From Bacteroidota bacterium (GTDB lineage Bacteria > Bacteroidota > Bacteroidia > Bacteroidales > Marinifilaceae), in NCBI GenBank assembly GCA_023400335.1, contig JAEXFF010000294.1, forward strand, positions 1 through 19,336: DNA of 19,336 nt, written 5' to 3'. Shown here one piece after another: positions 1-7,667 of the stretch. How positions within the stretch are numbered: position 1 is the stretch's first letter; every line of letters starts with the position of its first letter. The notes below the pieces were generated by a model. That model worked only from the letters and a program-made list of their open reading frames with translations, ran no database searches and was not told the DNA's origin. A program made the translations under genes and the position numbers.

Positions 1-252
1 AAAATGGCAAAAACATTGATATTTTGACAATAAGAATAAATGGCTCCGGTAAAGGCAGATCGACTATTTAAGAATTGACAGGACGAAAAGCACCGGAAAA
101 TCTTTTTTAACCTGCAGGCTTGTCCATCCATGTCTGTTCAGCCGGGTGGTGTGCCAATCTGTACTTTCCTTTATTCCGGATTGTTACTTATTCTTTTTCT
201 CATTCCTATATTCCTGATTGTGTGAGCTTTTGCATTTGTATACAAAAAATGA

Positions 253-287
253 TTTAATTTTCCGGAATCTGATTCCGGAAAATTAAA
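253..287. repeat. 35-bp perfect dyad (17-1-17)
   Basis: The arm TTTAATTTTCCGGAATC (253-269) is followed by one base and its exact reverse complement (271-287). On both strands the 3' side of the GC core is A-rich, not T-rich, so it does not read as an intrinsic terminator. It ends 9 bp before a TAnnTTTG box (297-304) upstream of the YbjN-like gene, so it would cover the -33 region of that promoter. A regulator-binding site or an RNA hairpin are both possible. Confidence 0.6.
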
Positions 288-296
288 AAACATTAC

Positions 297-304
297 TATT
301 TTTG
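297..304 (+). promoter_or_regulatory. Possible -7 box for the YbjN-like/protease unit
   Basis: TATTTTTG matches the Bacteroidetes -7 consensus TAnnTTTG. No TTTG lies at the expected -33 distance; the dyad at 253-287 occupies that space instead. This would give a leader of about 200 nt. A weaker alternative is TTTTG at 411-415, then 20 nt, then TACTTTCA at 436-443, which has better spacing but a poor -7 box. Confidence 0.3.
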
Positions 305-509
305 ATAAAATACAAATGTGTAAATATGCGGTTTCCTAAAAGAAAAATTCGGAAATTATAACATCCGGATGAAAAAGCGTATAAGGGGAAAATATTGTTG
401 ATCTGAAGAATTTTGCGTGTTATTGAATAGAGATATACTTTCATCGAACAACGAAGGTAAGGGACTTTAATCAGTATTTTCAACGAATATAAATAAAGAC
501 AGTTAAATT

Positions 510-1844
510 ATGAAACAAACGCTAACTTTTAATCTATCCACTATCGCTTCGACAGAAAGTAAAATAAAAATTGAGGCTTTTGATGAGAGTGTTGATGCTT
601 TTGAGAAGAAAGAGTATTTGCATTCTTTTTATGCATTATTGGAGTATTTGAATCCGGATTTCAGAACAAAGTACGGAAATATACAGGGAACTGAATTTAA
701 TATTCCTCATGGTTCTATTGTGGTGAATTTGAAATTGACAGAGGAGCGGTTGACAATAACAGCTCCATTTGTTGCTTTACCGGAAAAAGGCCGGATTCCG
801 ATACTTCGGCAGGTGGCGGGATTGAATTTCAATGATATGGATTTGGCAATGATTCGTTTGAAGGATGCCTGCTTGTATTTTGAATACAGTTGTCCTGTCG
901 TGTTAATGAATCCTTATAAGATCTATTATGTATTGGAGGAAATTTGTCGTACGGGGGATAAATACGATGATGAATTTGAAACGAAATTCGGAGCCAAACG
1001 GATATATGAACCGAAGATAGAATCCTACGATACGCAGACGATAGATGAGATATACAAGGTTATACAACTGAGTTGCCGCGAATGCCTGGATGCTGTTAAA
1101 TATTTTGAGCCCGGTCGAAAATTCGGTTATATCTGGAATATTCTGGATACCACTTTGCTGAAAATAATGTATTATGCTCATCCGCAGGGGCAGTTATTGA
1201 ACGAATTGAACAAGGCGGTCGCAGACATGGACCGGGAGGATATTCCTTTACCGGACGTAACAGCCCGCGGAAAAGAAGCCGTTTTGCGCTTGCAATCCCT
1301 GACAAGAGAACAACTGTCAGGGGACCTGTATTATGTAGAGACTTTTGTTTCGGGTAAGCGTCGTTCAAACTTAAAAAACATACAGGAAAATTTCGAAAAT
1401 ACTTATGATAAAGCTTCTGCGGCTTTAGAGGACGGTGATTTTATGGGATGTTGTTTGATGATCACTTATAAATTTTACGAAATGTACTACTATAACAATG
1501 TACAGGACGATATAAATAATGTAGTGGTGAGGGCAATGCAGAAAGCTTCAGCTAAGCCTTTTGATGAGGCTGCCCCTATTTTACAAGAAGCTATGGAGGA
1601 TATTATGGAAGGAAATCTGGAACCGGATGAGGAAGAATTAGGAGGGAGTCTGGATATGAGTGAGTACCTGAAAAATGTACAGGCTATGCAACAACAGATG
1701 ATGCAGGCTATGCAGGGGGCGAATATGGGTAATTATATGCAGCAAGTGCAGTTATTACAGCAGCAATTGGCTAGCGGACAACTGAGTATGGAAGAATATA
1801 CGCAAAAAGTGCAGCAACTAGCCGCTAATACTTTTGGAAAATAA
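510..1844 (+). CDS. YbjN-like protein with Met/Gln-rich, SHOCT-like tail
   Basis: This 444-residue protein has no signal peptide or membrane segment and is predicted to be cytoplasmic. Residues about 20-150 have the alpha/beta pattern of YbjN-like domains (a fold like type III secretion chaperones). The middle (about 170-380) is mostly helical with no motif I can name. From about 395 the chain becomes Met/Gln-rich, and residues 415-437 (LASGQLSMEEYTQKVQQL) resemble the short C-terminal SHOCT motif, often an oligomerisation or targeting element. The stop is 26 bp before the trypsin-like protease gene, and a terminator follows that gene, so the two should be co-transcribed. The protease has its own YbjN-like C-terminal domain, suggesting that the two proteins interact. 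Gene reality is near certain; the YbjN call is moderate and the cellular role unknown. Confidence 0.72.
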   Translation: MKQTLTFNLSTIASTESKIKIEAFDESVDAFEKKEYLHSFYALLEYLNPDFRTKYGNIQGTEFNIPHGSIVVNLKLTEERLTITAPFVALPEKGRIPILRQVAGLNFNDMDLAMIRLKDACLYFEYSCPVVLMNPYKIYYVLEEICRTGDKYDDEFETKFGAKRIYEPKIESYDTQTIDEIYKVIQLSCRECLDAVKYFEPGRKFGYIWNILDTTLLKIMYYAHPQGQLLNELNKAVADMDREDIPLPDVTARGKEAVLRLQSLTREQLSGDLYYVETFVSGKRRSNLKNIQENFENTYDKASAALEDGDFMGCCLMITYKFYEMYYYNNVQDDINNVVVRAMQKASAKPFDEAAPILQEAMEDIMEGNLEPDEEELGGSLDMSEYLKNVQAMQQQMMQAMQGANMGNYMQQVQLLQQQLASGQLSMEEYTQKVQQLAANTFGK

Positions 1845-1870
1845 GCAGGAATAATAAAAAATAATATACT

Positions 1871-2956
1871 ATGGAACAGAATATATTTAATACAGTATAT
1901 AAAATAAATCATGCCGGAGGGGCCGGCAGTTGTTTTTACATAAAGCCATACGACCTTTTTGTGACCAATTATCATGTTGTGGAAGGATTCCGTCAAGTTG
2001 CTCTTCAGGATAATGACAAAAACCGTTTTCTTGCTAAAGTCGTTTTAATAAATCCGGCTCTCGATTTGGCTCTGTTGAAAGCGGAAGGAGATTTTTCAGC
2101 CTTACCGGAAATCCGGTTGGCAGCTACAGAAGACGTGACTATCGGACAGCGGATTAAAGTGGCAGGTTATCCTTTCGGAATGCCTTTTGCCGTGACGGAG
2201 GGAACAGTATCCTCTCCCCGTCAGCTGGTTCAGGATAATTATTATATTCAGACCGATGCGGCAGTAAATCCGGGTAATAGCGGGGGACCTATGTTTAATG
2301 AAAATAATGAAGTCATTGCAATAACCGTCAGTAAAATGAGGGATGCTGACAATGTCGGTTTTGGTATACCCGTGGCTTCATTGCGGCAAATTCTGGAACA
2401 GACGGAAGGATTGGATACCACTATTTTTAATGTGCAATGCAGTAGTTGTGAAGAATTTATCACGGATGAAGAGGAGTATTGTCCTTCTTGTGGGGAAAAG
2501 TTGCCGGAAAATATTTTTAAAGAAAGGGGGCTTACCGATTTAGCTGTTTTTTGTGAGAAAGCTATTGAAGCAATGGGTATTAATCCTGTATTGGCGCGGG
2601 TTGGATATGAAAGTTGGGTATTTCATAAAGGAAGTTCTGAAATCAGGATGTTTGTTTATCAGCGTTCTTATTTATTCTGTACTTCTCCTATCAATGTATT
2701 GCCTAAGAAAAACCTGGAGCCTGTGTTGACTTATTTGCTGGGTGCGGAAGATATAAATCCTTATCAGTTAGGATTAGACGGTAACCAGATTTATCTTTCT
2801 TACCGGGTACATATTTCCGATGTTTTCTCTGATTATGCCGGAGAAATTCAGCGACAAATCACTCACATGGCTTTTAAAGCAGATGAGCTGGATAATTATT
2901 TGTCGGATACTTTTGGATGCGAATTTTCGGAATATGCTAAAAAAGATGCGGTATAA
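1871..2956 (+). CDS. Trypsin-like serine protease with zinc ribbon and YbjN-like domain
   Basis: A 361-residue protein of three parts. Residues 1-180 are a chymotrypsin-fold S1C/HtrA-like protease with an intact triad: His35 in TNYHVVEG, Asp65 in NPALDLALL, Ser137 in NPGNSGGP. Residues 190-207 form a four-cysteine zinc ribbon (C190, C193, C204, C207). Residues about 215-350 resemble a YbjN-like sensory/chaperone-type domain. Typical HtrA/DegP proteins have a signal peptide or membrane anchor plus PDZ domains; neither is seen here, so a cytoplasmic protease is inferred. It follows the YbjN-like gene by 26 bp and a strong terminator follows. The accessory domain shared by both genes suggests that the partner regulates or recruits the protease. 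Protease identity is strong, the ribbon strong, the C-terminal domain moderate. Substrate unknown. Confidence 0.88.
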   Translation: MEQNIFNTVYKINHAGGAGSCFYIKPYDLFVTNYHVVEGFRQVALQDNDKNRFLAKVVLINPALDLALLKAEGDFSALPEIRLAATEDVTIGQRIKVAGYPFGMPFAVTEGTVSSPRQLVQDNYYIQTDAAVNPGNSGGPMFNENNEVIAITVSKMRDADNVGFGIPVASLRQILEQTEGLDTTIFNVQCSSCEEFITDEEEYCPSCGEKLPENIFKERGLTDLAVFCEKAIEAMGINPVLARVGYESWVFHKGSSEIRMFVYQRSYLFCTSPINVLPKKNLEPVLTYLLGAEDINPYQLGLDGNQIYLSYRVHISDVFSDYAGEIQRQITHMAFKADELDNYLSDTFGCEFSEYAKKDAV

Positions 2957-2980
2957 AGAATAAAACGAAAAAAAGAATTG

Positions 2981-3022
2981 AAAATGTTCGGATGTTCGGG
3001 TAAAAACATTCGGACATTTTTT
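2981..3022 (+). terminator. Intrinsic terminator after the protease gene
   Basis: A 16-bp stem (2981-2996 with 3005-3020, including two G-U pairs) with an 8-nt loop runs into a T tract (3017-3022, then ATTTT). It starts 24 bp after the protease stop and closes the two-gene unit. Confidence 0.88.
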
Positions 3023-3255
3023 ATTTTAGATTTGGGAGGCCTTAATTATGGTCCATACAGAAATGGAAACAATTCATTCCAATGCAGACAGCGTAGTTCT
3101 CATTATTTAACGCTATTTTTCTTTAGCAGTCAGAATGTTAAAAGAAACATATCTTTTGGATGTCCGAATTTTTTATCGTAAATTATAGCGTTGCAACATG
3201 TGTGAAATAGGAATAACTGTTATTTCAAAATTCAAATCCTTAAAATGTATGTACC

Positions 3256-3603
3256 ATGAAAACGAAAATTTTTAGTACGGGTGTCCTGACTTGTTTGGCA
3301 ATCTGTCTGGCTTTTCCCATAAAAGCCGGTTTTTCCGGAGTTGCCATAAGCGGTATGGTGTATAGTAGTACACTGGGTCAGCCTTTGGAAAGAGTGTCTA
3401 TAGAAGAAGCGGGGTATGAAAATGAACATTTTACCACTACGGATGAGAGGGGCTTTTTTAGTTTAAAAGTCTCCGGTTTACCTGCAACTTTGGATCTCCA
3501 GAAAAGGGATGAAGACGGTATGGGTGAAAAAAGGACTTGTAGAGTTGAGCACACAGAATCCATGATCGATTGGGATGCTCTTCCGACTCAGGAAAAGAGA
3601 TAA
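3256..3603 (+). CDS. Small secreted protein with carboxypeptidase-regulatory-like domain
   Basis: This 115-residue protein begins with a clear signal peptide (about 1-24, charged start, hydrophobic core, cleavage near IKAGF). The mature part, about 30-85, follows the beta-sandwich pattern of CarboxypepD_reg-like domains: ISGMVYSSTLGQPLERVSI, then FTTTDERGFFSLKV, then a hydrophobic strand. That fold is usually an N-terminal extension of TonB-dependent receptors or part of larger surface proteins; here it is alone, with a short acidic and charged tail. It is flanked by terminators (2981-3022 and 3628-3659), so it is probably monocistronic. The start is supported by the signal peptide. Function unknown; periplasmic or surface location is inferred. 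Confidence 0.72.
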   Translation: MKTKIFSTGVLTCLAICLAFPIKAGFSGVAISGMVYSSTLGQPLERVSIEEAGYENEHFTTTDERGFFSLKVSGLPATLDLQKRDEDGMGEKRTCRVEHTESMIDWDALPTQEKR

Positions 3604-3627
3604 GTATTTTGATCGGCAATGAAGTGC

Positions 3628-3659
3628 AGACCGGTTGCCATGGGACCGGTCTTTTTTTT
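3628..3659 (+). terminator. Intrinsic terminator
   Basis: AGACCGGT (3628-3635) pairs perfectly with ACCGGTCT (3645-3652) and is followed at once by eight T. It ends the small secreted-protein gene, 24 bp after its stop. On the minus strand there is no T tract, so it would not stop transcription from the regulator gene opposite. Confidence 0.9.
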
Positions 3660-3704
3660 AATTATTTTCCGACTGTCAGTTTGGATTTAAAAACAGAGGA
3701 TCGT

Positions 3705-3995
3705 TTAGGAGACCGTTTTTTTACCTTGGATCTTTTTGTATTCCTGTATACAATTTTCCGGAAGAGGAGAAGGTGGAAAAAAATCGGAGAGAGAGCAATT
3801 CAGAATTTTAGCAATTTCATTCAGGTGATTAAGGCTATACTTCGTTCTGGTTTTAGGGTTTTCCACCAATCCTACAAAACTTTCTTCCAGGCCTATGCTT
3901 ATAGATAAGGCCCGGGTTGTTATACAACACTCTTTTCTTCTTTTGCTCACGGCATCGATTACATAAGTTTCTATACTGGTTAACTTTTCATTCAT
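3705..3995 (-). CDS. Cro/CI (XRE)-type helix-turn-helix regulator
   Basis: A 96-residue protein starting MNEKLTSIETYVIDAVSKRR. The frame stays open to a TTG at 4004, but the ATG at 3995 is preferred because it is preceded by GGAG. Residues about 10-75 follow the five-helix XRE pattern: an N-terminal helix, ITTRALSISIGLEESFVGLVEN as the degenerate HTH, then YSLNHLNEIAKILNCSLSDFFP, which matches the usual end of the domain. It lacks a partner domain, so it probably acts as a small DNA-binding homodimer. It is transcribed away from the susC operon, and the intergenic region holds an 18-bp palindrome at the predicted susC start site, so local control of susC and possibly itself is likely. Repressor or activator cannot be told from sequence. 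Confidence 0.75.
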   Translation of the reverse strand: MNEKLTSIETYVIDAVSKRRKECCITTRALSISIGLEESFVGLVENPKTRTKYSLNHLNEIAKILNCSLSDFFPPSPLPENCIQEYKKIQGKKTVS

Positions 3996-4041
3996 AATCT
4001 CCAAAATTTTAGCATAAGTTTAAAATTTTTTTTGAAATAAT

Positions 4042-4072
4042 TTTGTATAGTCATGAATATACTATATATTTG
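4042..4072 (+). promoter_or_regulatory. susC operon promoter (Bacteroidetes type)
   Basis: TTTG (4042-4045), a 19-nt spacer and TATATTTG (4065-4072) match the Bacteroidetes TTTG-N19-21-TAnnTTTG consensus exactly. Transcription would start near 4079, leaving a leader of about 240 nt before susC. The only other candidate nearby (TTTTG 4183-4187 with TATTTTAG 4204-4211) has shorter spacing and a mismatch. Confidence 0.72.
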
Positions 4073-4077
4073 CATTG

Positions 4078-4095
4078 TTGGATTATATAATCCAA
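4078..4095. promoter_or_regulatory. 18-bp palindromic operator candidate
   Basis: TTGGATTATATAATCCAA is a perfect 9+9 palindrome 5 bp after the -7 box, on the predicted transcription start of the susC operon. Its size and symmetry suit a dimeric XRE-type protein such as the one encoded divergently 82 bp away. I noticed no second copy in the window. Confidence 0.55.
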
Positions 4096-4235
4096 TTTTG
4101 ATTTATGGAATCCGGAAGACCTTTTCCGGCTATTCTTTCCCATCCGACTACACAATAAAGCAATATACACTTTTAATTGGGATTTTGTAATAAAAATGTA
4201 CTTTATTTTAGTGCAAAATTGTAAAATTACATAAA

Positions 4236-4282
4236 AACAAGGGCGAAAGCCCCGGTTGGCCGCCTGGCAATCGTCCCTTGTT
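4236..4282 (+). promoter_or_regulatory. Structured element in the susC leader RNA
   Basis: AACAAGGG (4236-4243) pairs with CCCTTGTT (4275-4282), enclosing a second stem CGGTTG (4253-4258)/CAATCG (4268-4273). A competing hairpin, GGGC-GAAA-GCCC (4241-4252), uses the same G residues as the outer stem, so two mutually exclusive folds are possible. The element is far more GC-rich than the surrounding leader. No T tract follows, so it is not a simple terminator. A post-transcriptional control site is possible, but I do not recognise a known riboswitch. Confidence 0.4.
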
Positions 4283-4320
4283 GCTAATTAACCTAATGTT
4301 TAACTAACAACTACAAAATT

Positions 4321-7300
4321 ATGAGGAAACTTTTTAGAAAAAAAGTTTTGAGGTATAGAAAACCTCTGAAAGGTAAAATGAGGTGTATTTTATACTTTAG
4401 TGTATTTTTTCTTGTGACAGGAATACCTTCTGTTTCCCGGGGGCAAGCTGCAGGGGAAACTTCCCGTCAGCAACAGAATGCTTTTCTGCTTCAGGGCAGG
4501 GTAACGGATGTAAAAGGGCGTCCTTTGCCGGGAGTGACTCTTCGTTTCGAAGGAACTTCCCGTGGGGGAGCGTCTGACAATGAGGGGAATTTTACGCTTC
4601 GTGCTGCTGAAAAAGAGGGAATTTTGATTGTTTCCTGTGTCGGATACAAAACACAAAAGATTGCTTTTCAGGCGGATAAGTTTGTGAAAATCCGTTTGGA
4701 AGAAAGCGTATCAGAGTTGGAAGAAGTTCAGGTCATTGCTTATGGTACTCAGCGTAAAAAAGAGGTTATTGCTTCCATTTCGACTGTAAAAGCAGAAGAT
4801 ATAAAAGGCATTCCTTCTCCTTCAGTTGCCAACCTGTTACAGGGGCGGGTGGCCGGTATGAATGTTATCAATTCTTCAGGTTCTCCCGGGGGAGGCGGAA
4901 TTAATGTAACGATCCGGGGCTTTAACAGTTTGTCCATAGAAGCCGGAAGACGGTATAGTGATCCGCTTTGGGTGATTGACGGAATTCCGGTCCAATCCTT
5001 TACTTCTCCCATTACCGGGACAAACAGTCTGGCCGAAATAGACCCGAGTGATATAGAGAGTGTAGAAGTATTGAAAGATGCGGCTGCGGGAGCAATTTAC
5101 GGTTCCAGGGCTGCCAATGGTGTTATTCTGGTCACTACCAAAAAGGGAAATAAAAATCAGAGGGCCCGTTTTACGGCCAATGTTTCCCGGACCCTGATTT
5201 TTAATCCTAAACTTCCGGAATTAACCGGGGGGAATGCCGAGAGACGTTTTCGTATGGAGGCTTTGAAAAATTATCGGGCAGCCTATTATGATGAAGCGAC
5301 CAATACATATAAATATCCGGATTCTTATATAGAAGCGTATAAGAATCGGGTACCTTATGATTTTTTTTGGAATGAAGGGAAGGGAGCTGCTCTTCCGTCT
5401 TATCAGGATAGTTTAAATCCGTTTTATAACAACAGTACGAATTTGTTTGATTATTATTTCCGGACAGCACAGGTGACTGATGCAAGTTTGCAAATCAGCG
5501 GAGGGGCGGAGAAAGTAGCTTATAATGTAGGGTTAGGGTATTATTCGGAAAAGGGGGTCTTGCGGAAAACCGGTTTTAACCGGATAAAACTGATGACCAA
5601 TTTATATTTTCAGCCTTTAAAAAATATTGAAGCCAATCTCAGATTTTATTTATCGAGGACGGGCAGAAAGAATACTTCCCGTACACTCGATAATGAAGGG
5701 GGATACAGTGCGGTAGAATTGGAACAGATTCCTTCGGAAATTTTGGAAACTTCTACTGTTTTACCGGGACCGGGGAAGCCGGCTTTTGAAGAAGTCATCA
5801 GACGTTACGAAAAAACGTTGGAAAAAAACGAAACTTATCGTTTGCGTTCCAGCTTTGATCTTGCCTACGAAATACTTCCCGGCTTAAAATTAAAGTCGTC
5901 TCTGGCTGTCGATTATTCCCAGCATCAATCCAACTATTTCAAACCTTCGGACCTGGACGAATATAACGAAACCTATTCTGCCGCCCAGTTGGCACGTTCG
6001 ATGATGTTGCTCAATGAGAATATCCTGAGTTATAAGCAAGTTTTTAAAGAAAATCATTCGCTGGAAATTTTAGCAGGACTGGCTTTTCAGTCAGACGAAA
6101 ATAATCTGATAAAGGGATGGGGAAAAAGGGCTCCCAGCAATCTGATCCATTACGTTACCTGGCCGGGAAGTGTCTACGATACGGATAATAACCGGAATTT
6201 AAAAGATTTTATGAGCGGGAAAGAGAAAAGTACAATGGTCGGAGTCTTTGGGCGGATCAGTTATAATTACAAACAAAAATACCTGGCTTCGGTTACTGTG
6301 CGGCGGGATGCATCCAGTAAATTCGGTGAAAATAGCCGTTGGGGAACATTTCCTTCTTATGCTTTAGGATATGCTTTTTCCGAGGAGAAATTTATGCAGG
6401 GAATTAAGCATGTGCTGAATTATGGAAAAATCCGGGTAAGCTTTGGAAAAAGCGGACGTCAGTTTGAACAGCCGTACATTGCAGAAGGGATATTGGGACC
6501 GGATGAAGAGTTTATGGGGCGTCCAACGGTAGCTCCCGATTGGCAAAACGGATTGATCAACCGGAAATTGACCTGGGAAGAAACAAAACAGTGGGATGCT
6601 GGTTTAGACCTGGATTTTTTCAATTACAGATTCGGCATCGTAGTGGATTATTATCATCGTCTGACAGATAAACTGCTTTATTTAATGCCTCTTTCGGGGG
6701 ATTATTCCGGTTTTTATAAGCAATGGGGAAATTATTTTGCGATTGCTAATTCCGGTTTGGAAATACAGCTCAAAGGAACTTTGATCCGGAAAGAGGATGT
6801 AGACTGGACGTTTACTTTCAATTTTGCCCGTAACTGGAATAGATTGAAAAAAAGCACATTAGGGAAAGATTTTCAAACAGCCCGGATCTATTATGACGGG
6901 TTCCCCAACAATATTAATGTGATTGGGAAGCCCTTAAACGGAATTTTAGCTTACCGTACGGGAGGGATATATCAGGATAACAAGGAAGTTCCTGTTTATT
7001 ACATAAACGGGAAAAGAAGGCCTTTAGGGACAGGAAATTCTTTTTATAGAGCCGGCGACCGTATTATGATAGATTACGATGGAAATGGGCGGATTGGTAC
7101 GAATTTGCCTTTGGAAGAAGACCGGGTATATTGTGGTTCTCCTTTACCGGTCGCGCAGGGAGGAATTGTGAATACGCTGAATTGGAAAGGTTTCGATTTG
7201 AATATTCTTTTCAATTATGTTATTGGCCGGCATATCCTCAATGCCGGGAAGGGCGCTTCCCTGGGAACATATATGAGTGCCAGGGTAGAGGATATTACCC

Positions 7301-7662
7301 AACCGTTTTTAATCGATCTTTCAAAAGTTTCCTTTTGGCAGAATCCCGGGGATAAAGCCGATTATCCGGCTAACCGGTTGGAGACCGGACTTTTAAATTT
7401 CAGTACCTATCTGAGTAGCAATATCGAAAGAGTAAATTATCTCAAATTGAAGACTTTGACGTTAGGGTATACTTTGCCTGCTAAATGGAGGGAAAAATTG
7501 GGTTTCGGGGCCCGGATATTTGTCTCGGCAGAAAACCTGTTTACCATTACCAATTATTCCGGTCCGGACCCTGAAAGTGTAGATATCCTGACAGGAGTAG
7601 ACCATTTGGGGAACTATCCTCTGGCAACTCGAGTGACTTTTGGTTTAACCCTTAATTTGTAA
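4321..7662 (+). CDS. susC: SusC/RagA-family TonB-linked outer-membrane transporter
   Basis: A 1113-residue TonB-dependent transporter. It has a long basic start, a signal peptide core at about 22-41, and a carboxypeptidase-regulatory-like domain at about 55-127 (LLQGRVTDVKGRPLPGVTL). A TonB-box-like stretch EEVQVIAYGTQ (134-144) precedes the plug at about 145-275 (WVIDGIP; IESVEVLKDAAAGAIYGSRAANGVI). The rest is beta barrel, ending in a typical terminal strand. A DYDGNGRI loop near 918 is the usual SusC calcium-loop-like motif. No STN domain is present, so sigma/anti-sigma (FecI/FecR) control is not expected, consistent with the divergent HTH gene. A second possible start is Met20. With SusD it would form the lidded outer-membrane complex that imports oligosaccharides or peptides; the cargo cannot be inferred. 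The symbol is a family name. Confidence 0.95.
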   Translation: MRKLFRKKVLRYRKPLKGKMRCILYFSVFFLVTGIPSVSRGQAAGETSRQQQNAFLLQGRVTDVKGRPLPGVTLRFEGTSRGGASDNEGNFTLRAAEKEGILIVSCVGYKTQKIAFQADKFVKIRLEESVSELEEVQVIAYGTQRKKEVIASISTVKAEDIKGIPSPSVANLLQGRVAGMNVINSSGSPGGGGINVTIRGFNSLSIEAGRRYSDPLWVIDGIPVQSFTSPITGTNSLAEIDPSDIESVEVLKDAAAGAIYGSRAANGVILVTTKKGNKNQRARFTANVSRTLIFNPKLPELTGGNAERRFRMEALKNYRAAYYDEATNTYKYPDSYIEAYKNRVPYDFFWNEGKGAALPSYQDSLNPFYNNSTNLFDYYFRTAQVTDASLQISGGAEKVAYNVGLGYYSEKGVLRKTGFNRIKLMTNLYFQPLKNIEANLRFYLSRTGRKNTSRTLDNEGGYSAVELEQIPSEILETSTVLPGPGKPAFEEVIRRYEKTLEKNETYRLRSSFDLAYEILPGLKLKSSLAVDYSQHQSNYFKPSDLDEYNETYSAAQLARSMMLLNENILSYKQVFKENHSLEILAGLAFQSDENNLIKGWGKRAPSNLIHYVTWPGSVYDTDNNRNLKDFMSGKEKSTMVGVFGRISYNYKQKYLASVTVRRDASSKFGENSRWGTFPSYALGYAFSEEKFMQGIKHVLNYGKIRVSFGKSGRQFEQPYIAEGILGPDEEFMGRPTVAPDWQNGLINRKLTWEETKQWDAGLDLDFFNYRFGIVVDYYHRLTDKLLYLMPLSGDYSGFYKQWGNYFAIANSGLEIQLKGTLIRKEDVDWTFTFNFARNWNRLKKSTLGKDFQTARIYYDGFPNNINVIGKPLNGILAYRTGGIYQDNKEVPVYYINGKRRPLGTGNSFYRAGDRIMIDYDGNGRIGTNLPLEEDRVYCGSPLPVAQGGIVNTLNWKGFDLNILFNYVIGRHILNAGKGASLGTYMSARVEDITQPFLIDLSKVSFWQNPGDKADYPANRLETGLLNFSTYLSSNIERVNYLKLKTLTLGYTLPAKWREKLGFGARIFVSAENLFTITNYSGPDPESVDILTGVDHLGNYPLATRVTFGLTLNL

Positions 7663-7667
7663 TAAGG

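Larger units (their letters stand above)
1..509. other. Gene-poor left edge of window
   Basis: No convincing coding region was found on either strand. A minus-strand frame starting near 130 stays open to the left edge for about 43 codons, but its composition is unconvincing. The stretch contains a 35-bp perfect dyad (253-287) and a possible promoter for the downstream gene (listed separately). The rest is AT-rich with no structure I can name. Confidence 0.6.
3996..4320. other. Divergent control region and susC leader
   Basis: This 325-bp gap between the regulator and susC contains the susC promoter (4042-4072), an 18-bp palindrome at the predicted start site (4078-4095), a small hairpin with CCGGAA/TTCCGG arms (4112-4129) and a larger structured element (4236-4282). 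No convincing minus-strand promoter for the regulator was found. Confidence 0.7.

Noticed and set aside
253..287. Intrinsic terminator at the 35-bp dyad
   Set aside because: The sequence after the GC core is A-rich on both strands, the opposite of a terminator's T tract, so it is kept only as a dyad of unknown role.
2978..3181. 67-codon open frame after the protease gene
   Set aside because: It begins inside the strong terminator stem and shows no domain, signal peptide or start signal.
3570..3908. 112-codon + strand open frame
   Set aside because: It overlaps the secreted-protein end, runs through a clear terminator and lies opposite the better-supported HTH gene.
3996..4004. TTG start extending the HTH regulator by three residues
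   Set aside because: The ATG at 3995 has a GGAG ribosome-binding-like sequence just upstream; the TTG start would include it in the coding region.
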